Source: Pseudomonas viridiflava (GTDB lineage: Bacteria; Pseudomonadota; Gammaproteobacteria; Pseudomonadales; Pseudomonadaceae). From it: a DNA stretch of 64,000 bases. A model generated the notes under the pieces. The model had not been told where the DNA came from and searched no databases. It saw only the letters and a list, made by a program, of their open reading frames with translations. Positions 25,855-34,574 of this stretch are shown here, piece after piece. The stretch spans positions 1 to 64,000 of the forward strand of contig NZ_UTBZ01000219.1 of the NCBI RefSeq assembly GCF_900580865.1, read 5' to 3'. Position 1 is the first letter of the stretch, and the number at the start of each line of letters is the position of its first letter. The position numbers were made by a program, and so were the translations under genes.

Positions 25855-26643
25855 ATGGGGTCAGTTACGTCACGGCATTCTTTCGTGCGCTGTGTGATGT
25901 GGACGATGGTCATGCTTGGGGCAAGCCAGGCACAAGCGGCGAGTTCGGTGCTGATCTGGCCGATCGATCCGGTGCTGGAGGCTGATCAGCAGGCCAGTGC
26001 GCTGTGGCTGGAGAACCGCGGCAACGAAACCGCCAATCTGCAGATCCGCGTGTTTGGCTGGAGTCAGAGTGGTTTCGCCGAGCAATACCAGAACCAGCGC
26101 GACGTGATCGGCAGCCCGCCGGTGGCGAAAATCGAGCCGGGGCAGAAACAATTGGTGCGCCTGACCCGAACCAAGGACGTGCCGCCGGGGCAGGAATTGG
26201 CCTACCGGATCATCATCGACGAAATTCCTTCCGCACAACCCGCGACCGCTGACGGAGGCAAAACCGCCGCCGCGATTCGCTTCCAGATGCGCTATTCGGT
26301 GCCACTGTTTGCCTATGGCGCCGGGCTGTGGAGCAAAGAAGACAGCACCCGCGCACGAGATCCCAAAGGCGTGGGCCTGCCGCAGTTGAGCTGGCGCACG
26401 GTGGCGGTGGATGGCAAGCCTTATGTCGAAGTGCGCAATCAGGGCGCGGTGCATGCGCGACTGACTGACGTGGCCATCAAACAGGCTGGGCAGAGCAAAC
26501 CGCTGGCCGAAGGGCTGCTGGGTTACGTACTGCCCGGCGCGGTGATGCGCTGGCCGGCACCGACGCCGCTGACCAATGATTCGGCGTTGCAGGTACGAGT
26601 AAATGGCGCGGCACAGGTGCAGAGCATCACGCCCGCCAAGTGA
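25855..26643 (+). CDS. Periplasmic fimbrial chaperone (CsuC/CupE4-like)
   Basis: A 262-residue periplasmic chaperone with a signal peptide ending AQA. It has two immunoglobulin-like domains; SSVLIWPIDPVLEADQQAS starts the first and QLVRLTRTKDVPPGQELAYR is the chaperone signature around its G1 strand. It donates a strand to each SCPU subunit and delivers it to the usher. AAGGAG lies 8 nt before ATG. Its place between pilins and usher is standard for the archaic sigma-type systems. Confidence 0.92.
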   Translation: MGSVTSRHSFVRCVMWTMVMLGASQAQAASSVLIWPIDPVLEADQQASALWLENRGNETANLQIRVFGWSQSGFAEQYQNQRDVIGSPPVAKIEPGQKQLVRLTRTKDVPPGQELAYRIIIDEIPSAQPATADGGKTAAAIRFQMRYSVPLFAYGAGLWSKEDSTRARDPKGVGLPQLSWRTVAVDGKPYVEVRNQGAVHARLTDVAIKQAGQSKPLAEGLLGYVLPGAVMRWPAPTPLTNDSALQVRVNGAAQVQSITPAK

Positions 26644-26723
26644 GTGAGTCGTAGCGCAGGCATCTGGCGTCGGCTAAAGCGGCATCAGGGAGGATTCAGT
26701 CCATTGACGGACGTAAAGCGCGT

Positions 26724-29081
26724 ATGAGCCCGGGACGGGTTCGCCGTATTCAGCGTCCGTTGTGGCTCATCACCGGCGCGTGTTGCCTGATGTTCGTTCA
26801 ACCATCCGGGGCCGGCGATCTGCCGCCGCCACCCAGCGGCATGGAGGCCGTGAGTGATGCACAGTTGTTTCTGGAACTGGTGGTCAACCAGATGAATACC
26901 GGACGCGTGGTGGCGGTGCAGCAGCGCGACGGGCGTTTGTTTCTGCCAGCGACGGCGTTGCGCGAAACCGGCATGAAGTTGCCCGACAGTCTCGGTGCCG
27001 AGGTCGACCTCGACAGCCTGGCGGGGCTGCACAGTGACTACGACAGTGTTGGTCAACGCTTGCTGCTGGACGTGCCCCCGGACTGGCTGCCGGAACAGTT
27101 CATCGGCAACCGCCAGGCTTACCCGCGTACCCCGGCGCTGAGCAGTTTCGGCGCGTTGTTCAATTATGACCTGTACCTCAATGACACCGACGATGCCGGC
27201 ACTTACCTGGCGGCGTGGAACGAAGTGCGGTTGTTCGACAGTTGGGGCACGCTGTCCAACACCGGGCAATACCGGCGCACCTTGTCCGGTGACTCGCTCA
27301 ACACGCTGGACAATGGCTACCTGCGTTACGACACCACGTGGCGTTACTCCGACGACGAACGAATGCTCACCTACGAGGCCGGTGACGTGATCAGCGGTGC
27401 GTTGCCGTGGAGCAGTTCGGTGCGTCTGGGCGGCGTGCAGTTTTCTCGGGACTTTGCCGTGCGCCCGGATCTGGTGACCTATCCATTGCCGCAATTTGCC
27501 GGCGAAGCGGCGGTGCCGTCCTCGGTGGACCTGTTCATCAATGGCTACAAGTCCAGCAGCGCAGACTTGCAGCCCGGGCCGTACACACTGACCAATATTC
27601 CGTTCATCAACGGCGCTGGCGAAGCCGTCGTAGTGACTACTGATGCGCTCGGTCGGCAGGTGTCGACCACGGTGCCGTTCTATGTCACCAGCACCTTGCT
27701 GCAAAAAGGCTTGAGCGATTTTTCCGTGGCCGCCGGTACGTTGCGTCGCGACTACGGTTTGAAGGATTTCAGTTACGGGCCGGGTGTCACTTCCGGCAGC
27801 CTGCGCTATGGCGTCAGCGACAGTTTCACCCTGGAAAGCCATGCCGAAGCGGCCGATTCGCTGACACTGGGCGGCCTTGGCGGCAATTGGCAGCTCGGTA
27901 ACTTCGGTGTACTCAACAGTGCGGTGAGTCAAAGCCGTTTCGACGGCGAGGGCGGTCAGCAATTAAGCCTCGGCTATCAGTACAGCAACCAGCGTTTCAG
28001 CTTTTCGTACCAACGCCTGCAGCGCCACGATCAATACGCCGATCTCAGCGTGGTCGACAGCCCCTACATCAGCCTGAGTCGGCGCAGCGAACAGGCGACC
28101 CTGAGCCTCAACCTCGATCGCTGGGGCAGCCTTGGCGCGGGTTATTTCGATGTGCGCGCGGCGGATGATTCGCGCACGCGGCTGCTCAACCTCAGTTGGA
28201 GCAAACCGCTGTGGCGCAACAGCAGTTTCTACCTGTCGGCCAACCGCGAGATCGGCGACAGCAACTGGGCGGTGCAGGCGCAACTGGTGATTCCGTTCGA
28301 TCTGCGCGGCAGTCTGGCGATCAGCAGCGATCGCAGTAAAACCGGGCAAAGCCAGCAGCGGGTCAACTACAGTCGCGCGGTACCGACCGAGGGCGGCGTA
28401 GGTTTCAATCTGGGCTACGCCAAGGGTGATGGGGCGGATTATCGTCAGGCCGACGTCACCTGGCGCCTGCAATCGGTGCAGTTGCAGGCCGGCGTCTACG
28501 GTACTTCCGACGCCGAAACCCGTTGGGCCGATGCCAGTGGTTCGCTGGTGTGGATGGACCGTCAGGTGTTCGCCGCCAACCGCATCGACGACGCGTTTGT
28601 GGTGGTCAGTACTGAGGGTTTTGCCGATATTCCGGTGCGCTACGAAAATCAGCAGGTCGGTCAGACTGACAAGAACGGTCATCTGCTGGTGCCTTGGAGT
28701 AGCGCGTATTACCGGGGCAAGTATGAAATCGATCCGCTGAATCTACCGGCCAACGTGCGCAGCCCCAACGTCGAACAACGCATCGCGGTGCGGCGTGGCA
28801 GCGGTTATCTGTTGGAGTTTCCACTGACCCGGGTGATTGCCGCGAGCATCGTGCTGGTCGATCCGCAGCAGCGCGAACTGCCGCTGGGTGCGGGCGTGCT
28901 GCATGAGCAGAGCGGCACGCGGACGGTGGTCGGTTGGGATGGGCTGGTGTATCTGGAAAACCTGCAGGCGCAGAACTCGTTGCAAGTGACGCTGGCCGAC
29001 GGCAAGACCTGTCAGGCGCAGTTCAGTGTCGACCTGAATCAGGATCAGGTGCCGTTGATTGGCCCGTTGGTGTGTCAATGA
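26724..29081 (+). CDS. Outer-membrane fimbrial usher (CsuD/CupE5-like)
   Basis: A 785-residue outer-membrane pore that assembles the pilus. A leader (ends PSGAG) precedes the N-terminal chaperone-binding domain, then the 24-strand barrel and C-terminal domains (GFADIPVRYENQQVGQTDKNG near 630-650). The ATG at 26724 has a poor ribosome site. A GGGAGG lies further upstream, 9 nt before an in-frame ATT at 26703, so the start could be a few residues longer. The last four bases overlap the tip gene (ATGA), so translation is coupled. It lies 80 bp after the chaperone gene. Confidence 0.92.
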   Translation: MSPGRVRRIQRPLWLITGACCLMFVQPSGAGDLPPPPSGMEAVSDAQLFLELVVNQMNTGRVVAVQQRDGRLFLPATALRETGMKLPDSLGAEVDLDSLAGLHSDYDSVGQRLLLDVPPDWLPEQFIGNRQAYPRTPALSSFGALFNYDLYLNDTDDAGTYLAAWNEVRLFDSWGTLSNTGQYRRTLSGDSLNTLDNGYLRYDTTWRYSDDERMLTYEAGDVISGALPWSSSVRLGGVQFSRDFAVRPDLVTYPLPQFAGEAAVPSSVDLFINGYKSSSADLQPGPYTLTNIPFINGAGEAVVVTTDALGRQVSTTVPFYVTSTLLQKGLSDFSVAAGTLRRDYGLKDFSYGPGVTSGSLRYGVSDSFTLESHAEAADSLTLGGLGGNWQLGNFGVLNSAVSQSRFDGEGGQQLSLGYQYSNQRFSFSYQRLQRHDQYADLSVVDSPYISLSRRSEQATLSLNLDRWGSLGAGYFDVRAADDSRTRLLNLSWSKPLWRNSSFYLSANREIGDSNWAVQAQLVIPFDLRGSLAISSDRSKTGQSQQRVNYSRAVPTEGGVGFNLGYAKGDGADYRQADVTWRLQSVQLQAGVYGTSDAETRWADASGSLVWMDRQVFAANRIDDAFVVVSTEGFADIPVRYENQQVGQTDKNGHLLVPWSSAYYRGKYEIDPLNLPANVRSPNVEQRIAVRRGSGYLLEFPLTRVIAASIVLVDPQQRELPLGAGVLHEQSGTRTVVGWDGLVYLENLQAQNSLQVTLADGKTCQAQFSVDLNQDQVPLIGPLVCQ

Positions 29082-30049
29082 TCCGCGCGCGCTTGTTTTT
29101 GTTACTGGCGCTGATGCTGCCGGCGGCGGTGCAGGCTGCGTGCTCGGTGGTCAGCACCACGCCAGCGGCGTTCGGCATGCTCAGTTCGATCGCCGTGCGC
29201 ACCACTTCGCAACCCAGTTCCACACTGAATGCCGGTTTGAGTTGCACCGGTTCGTTGCTGTCCCTGCTGACCAGCAACGATCACTTCTGGGGCACCGTTT
29301 CATCGACGCAGAGTGGGCTGGTCGGGCCGACCGGCGATGTCATCAATTACACGATCTACGCGAATAACAGCACCAGCTACCCGCTGACCCGCGGCACCGC
29401 CTATGACTTTGCGCGCAACGGCATCATCGATGCCTTGGGCCTGCTCAACGGTACGACGCCGAAAACGGTTCCGCTCTATCTCGGCACAACCATTGGCAGT
29501 AACGTCGCTGCCGGGGTGTATACCGAGACCCTGAGTATTTTCTGGAACTGGAATTACTGTTCGGGGATCGGCATCGGTGCCATCTGCATCGGGCGCGATA
29601 TCGCCAACGGCACGACGTCGTTGACGGTGAACCTGACGGTGTCCAACGACTGCACGATTACGGCGCCGAACATTGCCTTCGGCAGCGCGCCGGTGGTCAG
29701 CGCTTTTACCCCGGTGACCGGACAGACGATCAATCTGGCCTGCACCAAGGGCAGCGCTTACACCGTGGGGCTGAGCGACGGGCAGAACGCGGTGAGTGTC
29801 GGCGGCCGGCGAAGGATGATTTCCGGGAGCAATTATCTGGCCTACGACATTTTCAAAAGTGCCGGCACCACGCGTTGGGGCAGCGTCGGCACGGCACGGC
29901 GGGCGAGTACCGACGCCGAGGTCAATCCGGGAAACGGCTTGGGCACGGGCAGCCAGATTTTCAACTACAACGCGAAAATCTACACCGACCAGACCACGCC
30001 GCCTGCGGGCACTTATCTGGATAATGTGGTTTTGGACGTAGGTTTCTGA
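29078..30049 (+). CDS. Two-domain SCPU tip adhesin (CsuE/CupE6-like)
   Basis: A 323-residue secreted protein with signal peptide ending VQA and two SCPU-type domains, about 22-165 and 185-323. The second ends TYLDNVVLDVGF, the subunit-type last strand. In Csu, the equivalent CsuE caps the fibre and binds hydrophobic surfaces through three exposed loops; the same role is inferred. Its start overlaps the usher stop in ATGA. The operon ends here and is followed by an inverted repeat. Confidence 0.88.
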   Translation: MIRARLFLLLALMLPAAVQAACSVVSTTPAAFGMLSSIAVRTTSQPSSTLNAGLSCTGSLLSLLTSNDHFWGTVSSTQSGLVGPTGDVINYTIYANNSTSYPLTRGTAYDFARNGIIDALGLLNGTTPKTVPLYLGTTIGSNVAAGVYTETLSIFWNWNYCSGIGIGAICIGRDIANGTTSLTVNLTVSNDCTITAPNIAFGSAPVVSAFTPVTGQTINLACTKGSAYTVGLSDGQNAVSVGGRRRMISGSNYLAYDIFKSAGTTRWGSVGTARRASTDAEVNPGNGLGTGSQIFNYNAKIYTDQTTPPAGTYLDNVVLDVGF

Positions 30050-30064
30050 GCTGACACGATCCTT

Positions 30065-30158
30065 TGTAGGAGCTGTCGAGTGAAACGAGGCTGCGATCTT
30101 TTGATCTTGCCCTTAAGAACAAGATCAAAAGATCGCAGCGTGCCGCAGCTCCTTGTAG
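30065..30158. repeat. Second-family inverted repeat (GATCGCAGC type)
   Basis: TGTAGGAGCTG...GCTGCGATCTTTTGATCTTG is followed by its inverse CAAGATCAAAAGATCGCAGC...CAGCTCCTTGTAG. It lies between the convergent tip-adhesin and anti-sigma genes and probably works as a bidirectional transcript end. Confidence 0.85.
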
Positions 30159-30171
30159 AACAGCGGTGTTT

Positions 30172-30927
30172 TCAGAATTGCAGTGATTGCTTGAGCTGTT
30201 GCGCCGCCGGTGTATCGACCGGGCTGACCATGGCGTAGTTGTACCCGCCACCTGACCAGTATTCGGCCTGCAAGTCGCCATCACTGCGGCTTCCGCGAGG
30301 CAAAAAGGTGTTCTTCGGCCCCGGCGGGCGCACGTAGAAACTCACCTTGTGCCCGCTGCCATCCTCATACATCACCATCGCCGCCGGGCCTTCATCAGTG
30401 CTGAGCAAGCGTCCGCTGACCGGTTCGAACCCGGCCGCCTTCAGATCCGGTAAACGACTGGCCCGGGTGAAATAGCGGTCGAGCCAGCGCTGCATGTCGC
30501 CGTCACTGTCGACCTTGTAATCGGCCGGCAGCATGCCTTGCTGGGCAATCAGGCGATAGGCCTGCAAAGCATCGGTCATCGGCAGCATGGTCGAGCGCAC
30601 GAGGGTCATTTCGCGAGCCTGCCAGCCACTGAAGCCGCCGACGCTGACCGCGATCAGCAACACCGCCGCGCTGGCCAGATGACGACGCGACTGGCGCTGA
30701 CGGCGCTGGCGAATCATCGCCGGATCAAGCGCCGGGTTGGCCGGCTGCTGCAATGCGCCGCTGAGTGCCGCGCGCAAGTGCTGGGCATCCTGTTGCCAGG
30801 CACGAACCTGCGCCGCTTCGTCCGGGTGACTGGCCAGCCAGGTCTCTAGCACGCGCCGGTCGGCGTCGCTGAGCTGGTGGTCGACATAGGCGTGCAGGTC
30901 CCGCTCGCTGGGAGGTAGGCTGATCAT
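30172..30927 (-). CDS. Anti-sigma factor, membrane-bound
   Basis: A 251-residue single-pass membrane protein. The N-terminal cytoplasmic part (LHAYVDHQLSDADRRVLETWL) resembles the anti-sigma domain of RsiW/RseA-type proteins but lacks the zinc-binding HxxxCxxC motif. A hydrophobic segment at about 84-104 (ASAAVLLIAVSVGGFSGW) crosses the membrane, and the rest is periplasmic. Its start overlaps the sigma stop by 3 nt, the standard coupling of a sigma/anti-sigma pair. It should hold the sigma factor at the membrane until an envelope or oxidative signal. Confidence 0.9.
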   Translation of the reverse strand: MISLPPSERDLHAYVDHQLSDADRRVLETWLASHPDEAAQVRAWQQDAQHLRAALSGALQQPANPALDPAMIRQRRQRQSRRHLASAAVLLIAVSVGGFSGWQAREMTLVRSTMLPMTDALQAYRLIAQQGMLPADYKVDSDGDMQRWLDRYFTRASRLPDLKAAGFEPVSGRLLSTDEGPAAMVMYEDGSGHKVSFYVRPPGPKNTFLPRGSRSDGDLQAEYWSGGGYNYAMVSPVDTPAAQQLKQSLQF

Positions 30928-31430
30928 TTGAGTATCCGCAAAGAAGGGCTGCTGATTTCGCCGTCGCTGAGTTGGCGCAAGGCCTGGCGGGCGCGGGACA
31001 GGCGCGACATCACGGTGCCGATCGGGGCGCCGAGAATCTCGGCGACCTCTTTATAGGAAAGGCCTTCCACTGAGACCATCAGCAACAGGGCACGCTGTTC
31101 GGTGGGCAGTCGATCGAAGGCTTGCAGGGTCGACTGGGCGATGACGGTGCGCTCGACCGAGGGCTCGGCATCGTCGCGACCGGTGAAGAATTCGAGCATG
31201 CGCGCATAGCGTCGGGAGCGACGATGGGCGTCGAGAAACTGCCGATACAGGATCGCAAACAGCCAGGCACGCAAGTCGCCGTCGGCGCGTTTATCGCCCC
31301 AACTCGACAGGGCCCGCTCAAGGCAGGCCTGCACCAGATCGTCGGCGCTGCTGCTGTTGCGTGTCAGTGACACGGCAAAGCGGCGCAATCTGGGAATGAT
31401 TTCTCTCAACTGTTCGTCGAATTCGCTCAT
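30924..31430 (-). CDS. ECF sigma factor
   Basis: A 168-residue extracytoplasmic-function sigma factor. Region 2 (SADDLVQACLERAL with the WAFDIL-type helix, here LRAWLFAILYRQF) binds the -10; region 4 (LLLMVSVEGLSYKEVAEILGAPIGTVMSRLSRAR) binds the -35. The start ATG is at 31430. Upstream it carries a GGAATAA-N14-CGTC promoter that is repeated in the opposite direction before the catalase gene, so it very likely controls both. It is coupled to the anti-sigma gene downstream. Confidence 0.93.
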   Translation of the reverse strand: MSEFDEQLREIIPRLRRFAVSLTRNSSSADDLVQACLERALSSWGDKRADGDLRAWLFAILYRQFLDAHRRSRRYARMLEFFTGRDDAEPSVERTVIAQSTLQAFDRLPTEQRALLLMVSVEGLSYKEVAEILGAPIGTVMSRLSRARQALRQLSDGEISSPSLRILK

Positions 31431-31465
31431 GAAATTCTGCTAGTCACTACGCTGTGGACTAGGGA

Positions 31466-31490
31466 GACGTCCGTCGTTGGAGGTTATTCC
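31466..31490 (-). promoter_or_regulatory. ECF promoter of the sigma/anti-sigma operon
   Basis: On the minus strand GGAATAA (31490-31484) and CGTC (31469-31466) are separated by exactly 14 nt, 36 nt before the sigma start codon. The same two hexamer-like blocks with the same spacing recur at 31519-31543 in the other direction. Confidence 0.75.
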
Positions 31491-31518
31491 ACGTTCGGAA
31501 AAATAAATACCGAGGCGT

Positions 31519-31543
31519 GGAATAAACCCGGACGAGGCGCGTC
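31519..31543 (+). promoter_or_regulatory. ECF promoter of the catalase-b561 operon
   Basis: GGAATAA (31519-31525), 14 nt, CGTC (31540-31543), 44 nt before the catalase start. Identity with the divergent copy argues that both are read by the local ECF sigma factor. Confidence 0.75.
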
Positions 31544-31587
31544 TTGCTGATTCTTCCTACTTGTGGCCGATGGCCCTGGAGTTTTTC

Positions 31588-32694
31588 ATGGTTGATCGTT
31601 CATTACCCGATGCTGCACCGCCCGGCGGGCCGCAGCGCCCGCCACTGAGTGCGGCGAGCCTGGTTCTGCGTCTGGGCGGCATTGCTGTGGTAGTCGCCGC
31701 GGTGGCCGGGGCGTTTGCCTACGTTCACGGTAACTTTGACCCACAACGCCTGACGCCAAAAGCGCTGGTCGATGTTCTGGAGAAGAACAACGGTGTGCAC
31801 CCCGGGTTTCGCCGTAATCACGCCAAAGGCGTGTGCGTGATCGGCCATTTCGAGAGCAGTGGCGAAGCGCGGGTGTTCTCCTCCGCGCAGGTGTTCAACG
31901 AACCGCAGACCCCGGTGGTCGGGCGCTTTGCGCTGCCGGCGGGCAATCCTTATGCACCGGACAGCAGCGTGCCGATTCGCAGTCTGGCACTGCGATTCAC
32001 CCAGGCCAATGGACAGCAGTGGCGCACCGGGATGAACAGCATGCCGGTGTTCCCGGTCGGCACGCCTGAGGCGTTCTATCAATTGCAGCAGGCACAGTCG
32101 CCGGATCCGGCCACCGGTAAACCGGATCCGAGCAAGGTCCCGGCGTTCTTTGCCGCGCACCCGGAAACCGTGCCGTTTCTGACCTGGGTGAAGACCGCCA
32201 AACCTTCGGCCAGTTACGCCACCGAAACCTATAACAGCGTCAACGCGTTCTATCTGGTCGACGCCAGCGGTAAAAAGCAGGCCGTGCGCTGGAGCATGAC
32301 GCCGTTGGCGCGCGATGCTGTGGGCGCCACTGCACCTGAGGGCGGCGATTTTCTCGAGAAGGATCTGGTGCAACGGTTGTCGTCTGCACCGCTGCGTTTT
32401 CAGCTGAATATCACTCTGGCCAATCCCGAAGATCCGGTGAACGACGCCAGCAAGACCTGGCCGGGCGGGCGCAAAGTATTGAACGCGGGCACATTGGTAC
32501 TGGAGAAAACCCAGCCGCAACTGAGCGGCGAATGCCGTGATATCAACTACGACCCGCTGGTGCTGCCGGCCGGGATTCAAGGTTCCGACGACCCGTTGCT
32601 CGCGGCCCGTTCCGCCGGTTACGCCAATTCCTATCTGCGTCGCACCAGCGAAGTCAGCCAGTTGCCCGCCGCCAAACAGGAGGCTCGTCCATGA
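31588..32694 (+). CDS. Membrane-anchored catalase-family peroxidase (SrpA-like)
   Basis: A 368-residue heme protein of the minimal catalase-related peroxidase family. One N-terminal hydrophobic segment (about 25-48) directs it to the periplasmic face. FRRNHAKGVCVIGHF carries the distal His (about H78), and AARSAGYANSYLRR near the end supplies the proximal Tyr with its upstream Arg. The ATG at 31588 has TGGAG 7 nt upstream; the longer frame from 31561 lacks one. The stop overlaps the start of the b561 gene (ATGA). It should reduce peroxides with electrons from the partner b561. Confidence 0.9.
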   Translation: MVDRSLPDAAPPGGPQRPPLSAASLVLRLGGIAVVVAAVAGAFAYVHGNFDPQRLTPKALVDVLEKNNGVHPGFRRNHAKGVCVIGHFESSGEARVFSSAQVFNEPQTPVVGRFALPAGNPYAPDSSVPIRSLALRFTQANGQQWRTGMNSMPVFPVGTPEAFYQLQQAQSPDPATGKPDPSKVPAFFAAHPETVPFLTWVKTAKPSASYATETYNSVNAFYLVDASGKKQAVRWSMTPLARDAVGATAPEGGDFLEKDLVQRLSSAPLRFQLNITLANPEDPVNDASKTWPGGRKVLNAGTLVLEKTQPQLSGECRDINYDPLVLPAGIQGSDDPLLAARSAGYANSYLRRTSEVSQLPAAKQEARP

Positions 32695-33236
32695 GAACTC
32701 AACCGACGCATTTCGCCCTGATGGCGCGCCTGCTGCACTGGCTGATGGCGCTGATGATCATCGCCATGCTGTTTATCGGTGCCGGCATGGTCACCTCGGT
32801 TTCCGAGCGGCATGAATGGCTGATCCATCTGCACAAACCCTTGGGTATTGCGATTCTGGCGCTGGTGATTGTGCGTTTGCTGGTGCGGCTCACTACGCGC
32901 CAGCCACCGCTGCCGGTGGATCTGCCAGGCTGGCAAGTGCTGGCGGCCAAGGCTTCGCATCTGTTGCTGTACGCGCTGATGCTGGTGTTGCCGTTGCTGG
33001 GCTGGGCAATGATCAGCGCTTCGGGTGAGCCGGTCATGCTCAGTACAACGTTGCAGTTGCCATCGATCGTTCCGGCTGATGCGCAGCTGTTTGCGCTGCT
33101 GCGCAAGGCTCACGGTTATCTGGCCTATCTGTTGTTCCTGACGGTGCTGCTGCACCTGGCGGCGGCGCTGTTTCATGGCTGGATCCGCCGCGACGAAGTG
33201 CTCGACAGCATGTTGCGCGGTCGCGATCGCGGCTAA
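32691..33236 (+). CDS. Cytochrome b561, peroxidase partner
   Basis: A 181-residue four-helix membrane cytochrome. Heme-ligand histidines are in ARLLHWLMAL (TM1), LIHLHKPLGI (TM2), ASHLLLYALM (TM3) and LHLAAALFHGW (TM4). AGGAGG precedes the ATG, which overlaps the catalase stop. It probably passes quinol electrons to the periplasmic catalase-like protein. Four bases overlap the convergent MFS gene. Confidence 0.92.
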   Translation: MRTQPTHFALMARLLHWLMALMIIAMLFIGAGMVTSVSERHEWLIHLHKPLGIAILALVIVRLLVRLTTRQPPLPVDLPGWQVLAAKASHLLLYALMLVLPLLGWAMISASGEPVMLSTTLQLPSIVPADAQLFALLRKAHGYLAYLLFLTVLLHLAAALFHGWIRRDEVLDSMLRGRDRG

Positions 33237-34426
33237 CCCGTTTGAGTGGCGCATCGTATCGGTGCGCCGCGTTTCAGGGTCAGCCACCAGTACGCCAGCG
33301 CCACGGCGTTGATGGCCGCACCGAGCAGGCACACGCCGATCCAGCCGGCCCATGCGTACATCGCAGTCGAGCCGATGGAGCCGAGCGCGCTGCCGATCGA
33401 GTAAAACAACATGTAACCGGCGGTGAGACGGCTTTGCGCTTCGGGGCGCACGCTGTAGATCATGCTCTGGCTGGTGACGTGCACGGCTTGCAAGCCCAAA
33501 TCCAGAGTGATCACGCCGAGCAGTAAGGCCCACAGCGAGGATTGGGTGAGGGCGATCGGCAGCCACGAAGCGAGCATCAACAACAGCGAAAGACCACTGA
33601 CCCATTGTCCGAGACCGCGATCGGCCAAATGCCCTGCCCGTGCGGCGGCCAGTGCACCGGCAGCGCCGGCCAGCCCGAACAGTCCGATTTCACTGTGCGA
33701 CAAGGACAGCGGCGGGGCGGCCAAGGGCAATACCATCGGCGTCCACAGCACCATCGCGCTGGCGAAGGTCAACAATGCGAGGATCGCGCGTTGGCGCAAC
33801 ACCGGTTCTTCTTTGAACAGGCTGAACACCGAGGCGATCAGTGCGATGTAGCCAGTCGTCGGCTGCGGGGGTTCATGCTTGGGCAGCACGCGAAACAGCA
33901 GCAATGCCATCACCAGGGTCAGCCCGGCTGACAGGAAGTAGATCGCTCGCCACCCAGCCAGATCGGCCATGCCGCCGGCGACGGTGCGTGCCAATAAGAT
34001 GCCGACGACGATGCCGCTGGTCACCACTCCGACCACGCGCCCGCGTTGTGTCGGGACCGCCAGTGTGGCGGCGTAAGCCACCAACACTTGCGTGACCACG
34101 GCGAGCAGCCCGGTCAATGTCATGCCGAGCAACAACCAGACACTGCTGGGCGCCAACGCGATCATCAACAACGCCGCGGCCGACAGCAGGGTTTGAGTGA
34201 CGATCAATCGGCGCCGGTTGAGCAGATCGCCGAGGGGCACCAGTAACACCAGACCGATGCCGTAGCCGATTTGCGTCAGGGTGATGACGATGCCGATAGT
34301 TGCCGGCGACATCGCAAACGCTTCAGCCATCGCGTCCAGCAGCGGCTGGGCGTAGTACACGTTACCCACGGCCAGCCCACAGGCCACAGAGAAAAGCAAA
34401 ACGACGCTGCTTTTGAGAGGTTTCAT
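33233..34426 (-). CDS. MFS transporter (DHA1 family)
   Basis: A 397-residue inner-membrane exporter with about 12 helices. The opening (SVACGLAVGNVYYAQPLLDAM) and the PLGDLLNRRRLI loop are characteristic of the YgaY/ExbB-like MFS group in pseudomonads. The ATG at 34426 has AAAGGAT upstream; an upstream in-frame start at 34450 does not. A paired palindrome at 34442-34497 just before it suggests repression by a regulator encoded elsewhere. No regulator lies next to it. The substrate is unknown. Confidence 0.88.
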   Translation of the reverse strand: MKPLKSSVVLLFSVACGLAVGNVYYAQPLLDAMAEAFAMSPATIGIVITLTQIGYGIGLVLLVPLGDLLNRRRLIVTQTLLSAAALLMIALAPSSVWLLLGMTLTGLLAVVTQVLVAYAATLAVPTQRGRVVGVVTSGIVVGILLARTVAGGMADLAGWRAIYFLSAGLTLVMALLLFRVLPKHEPPQPTTGYIALIASVFSLFKEEPVLRQRAILALLTFASAMVLWTPMVLPLAAPPLSLSHSEIGLFGLAGAAGALAAARAGHLADRGLGQWVSGLSLLLMLASWLPIALTQSSLWALLLGVITLDLGLQAVHVTSQSMIYSVRPEAQSRLTAGYMLFYSIGSALGSIGSTAMYAWAGWIGVCLLGAAINAVALAYWWLTLKRGAPIRCATQTG

Positions 34427-34441
34427 ATCCCGTATCCTTTT

Positions 34442-34497
34442 AGGTTTCAAAATAAAACCTTGGTCACGGTATTGATTCAGGTTTTATTTTGCAACCT
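34442..34497 (-). promoter_or_regulatory. Paired 19-bp palindromic operator of the MFS gene
   Basis: AGGTTTCAAAATAAAACCT (34442-34460) and AGGTTTTATTTTGCAACCT (34479-34497) are inverted copies of one another (18 of 19 positions match), and each is itself an imperfect palindrome with AGGTT/AACCT ends. They sit 16 nt upstream of the MFS start. A TetR-, HxlR- or MarR-like repressor is expected; it is not encoded here. Confidence 0.65.
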
Positions 34498-34527
34498 GTT
34501 TGCGCGAAAGTACGAATGGCAGAAAGT

Positions 34528-34556
34528 AAAAGATCGCAGACAAGCTGCGATCTTTT
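34528..34556 (-). terminator. Hairpin terminator after the carboxypeptidase gene
   Basis: AAAAGATCGCAG, a 5-nt loop and CTGCGATCTTTT form a perfect 12-bp stem 19 nt after the M14 stop. On the minus strand the right arm ends in TTTT. Confidence 0.7.
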
Positions 34557-34574
34557 CAGGGAACGAGGAGGGGA

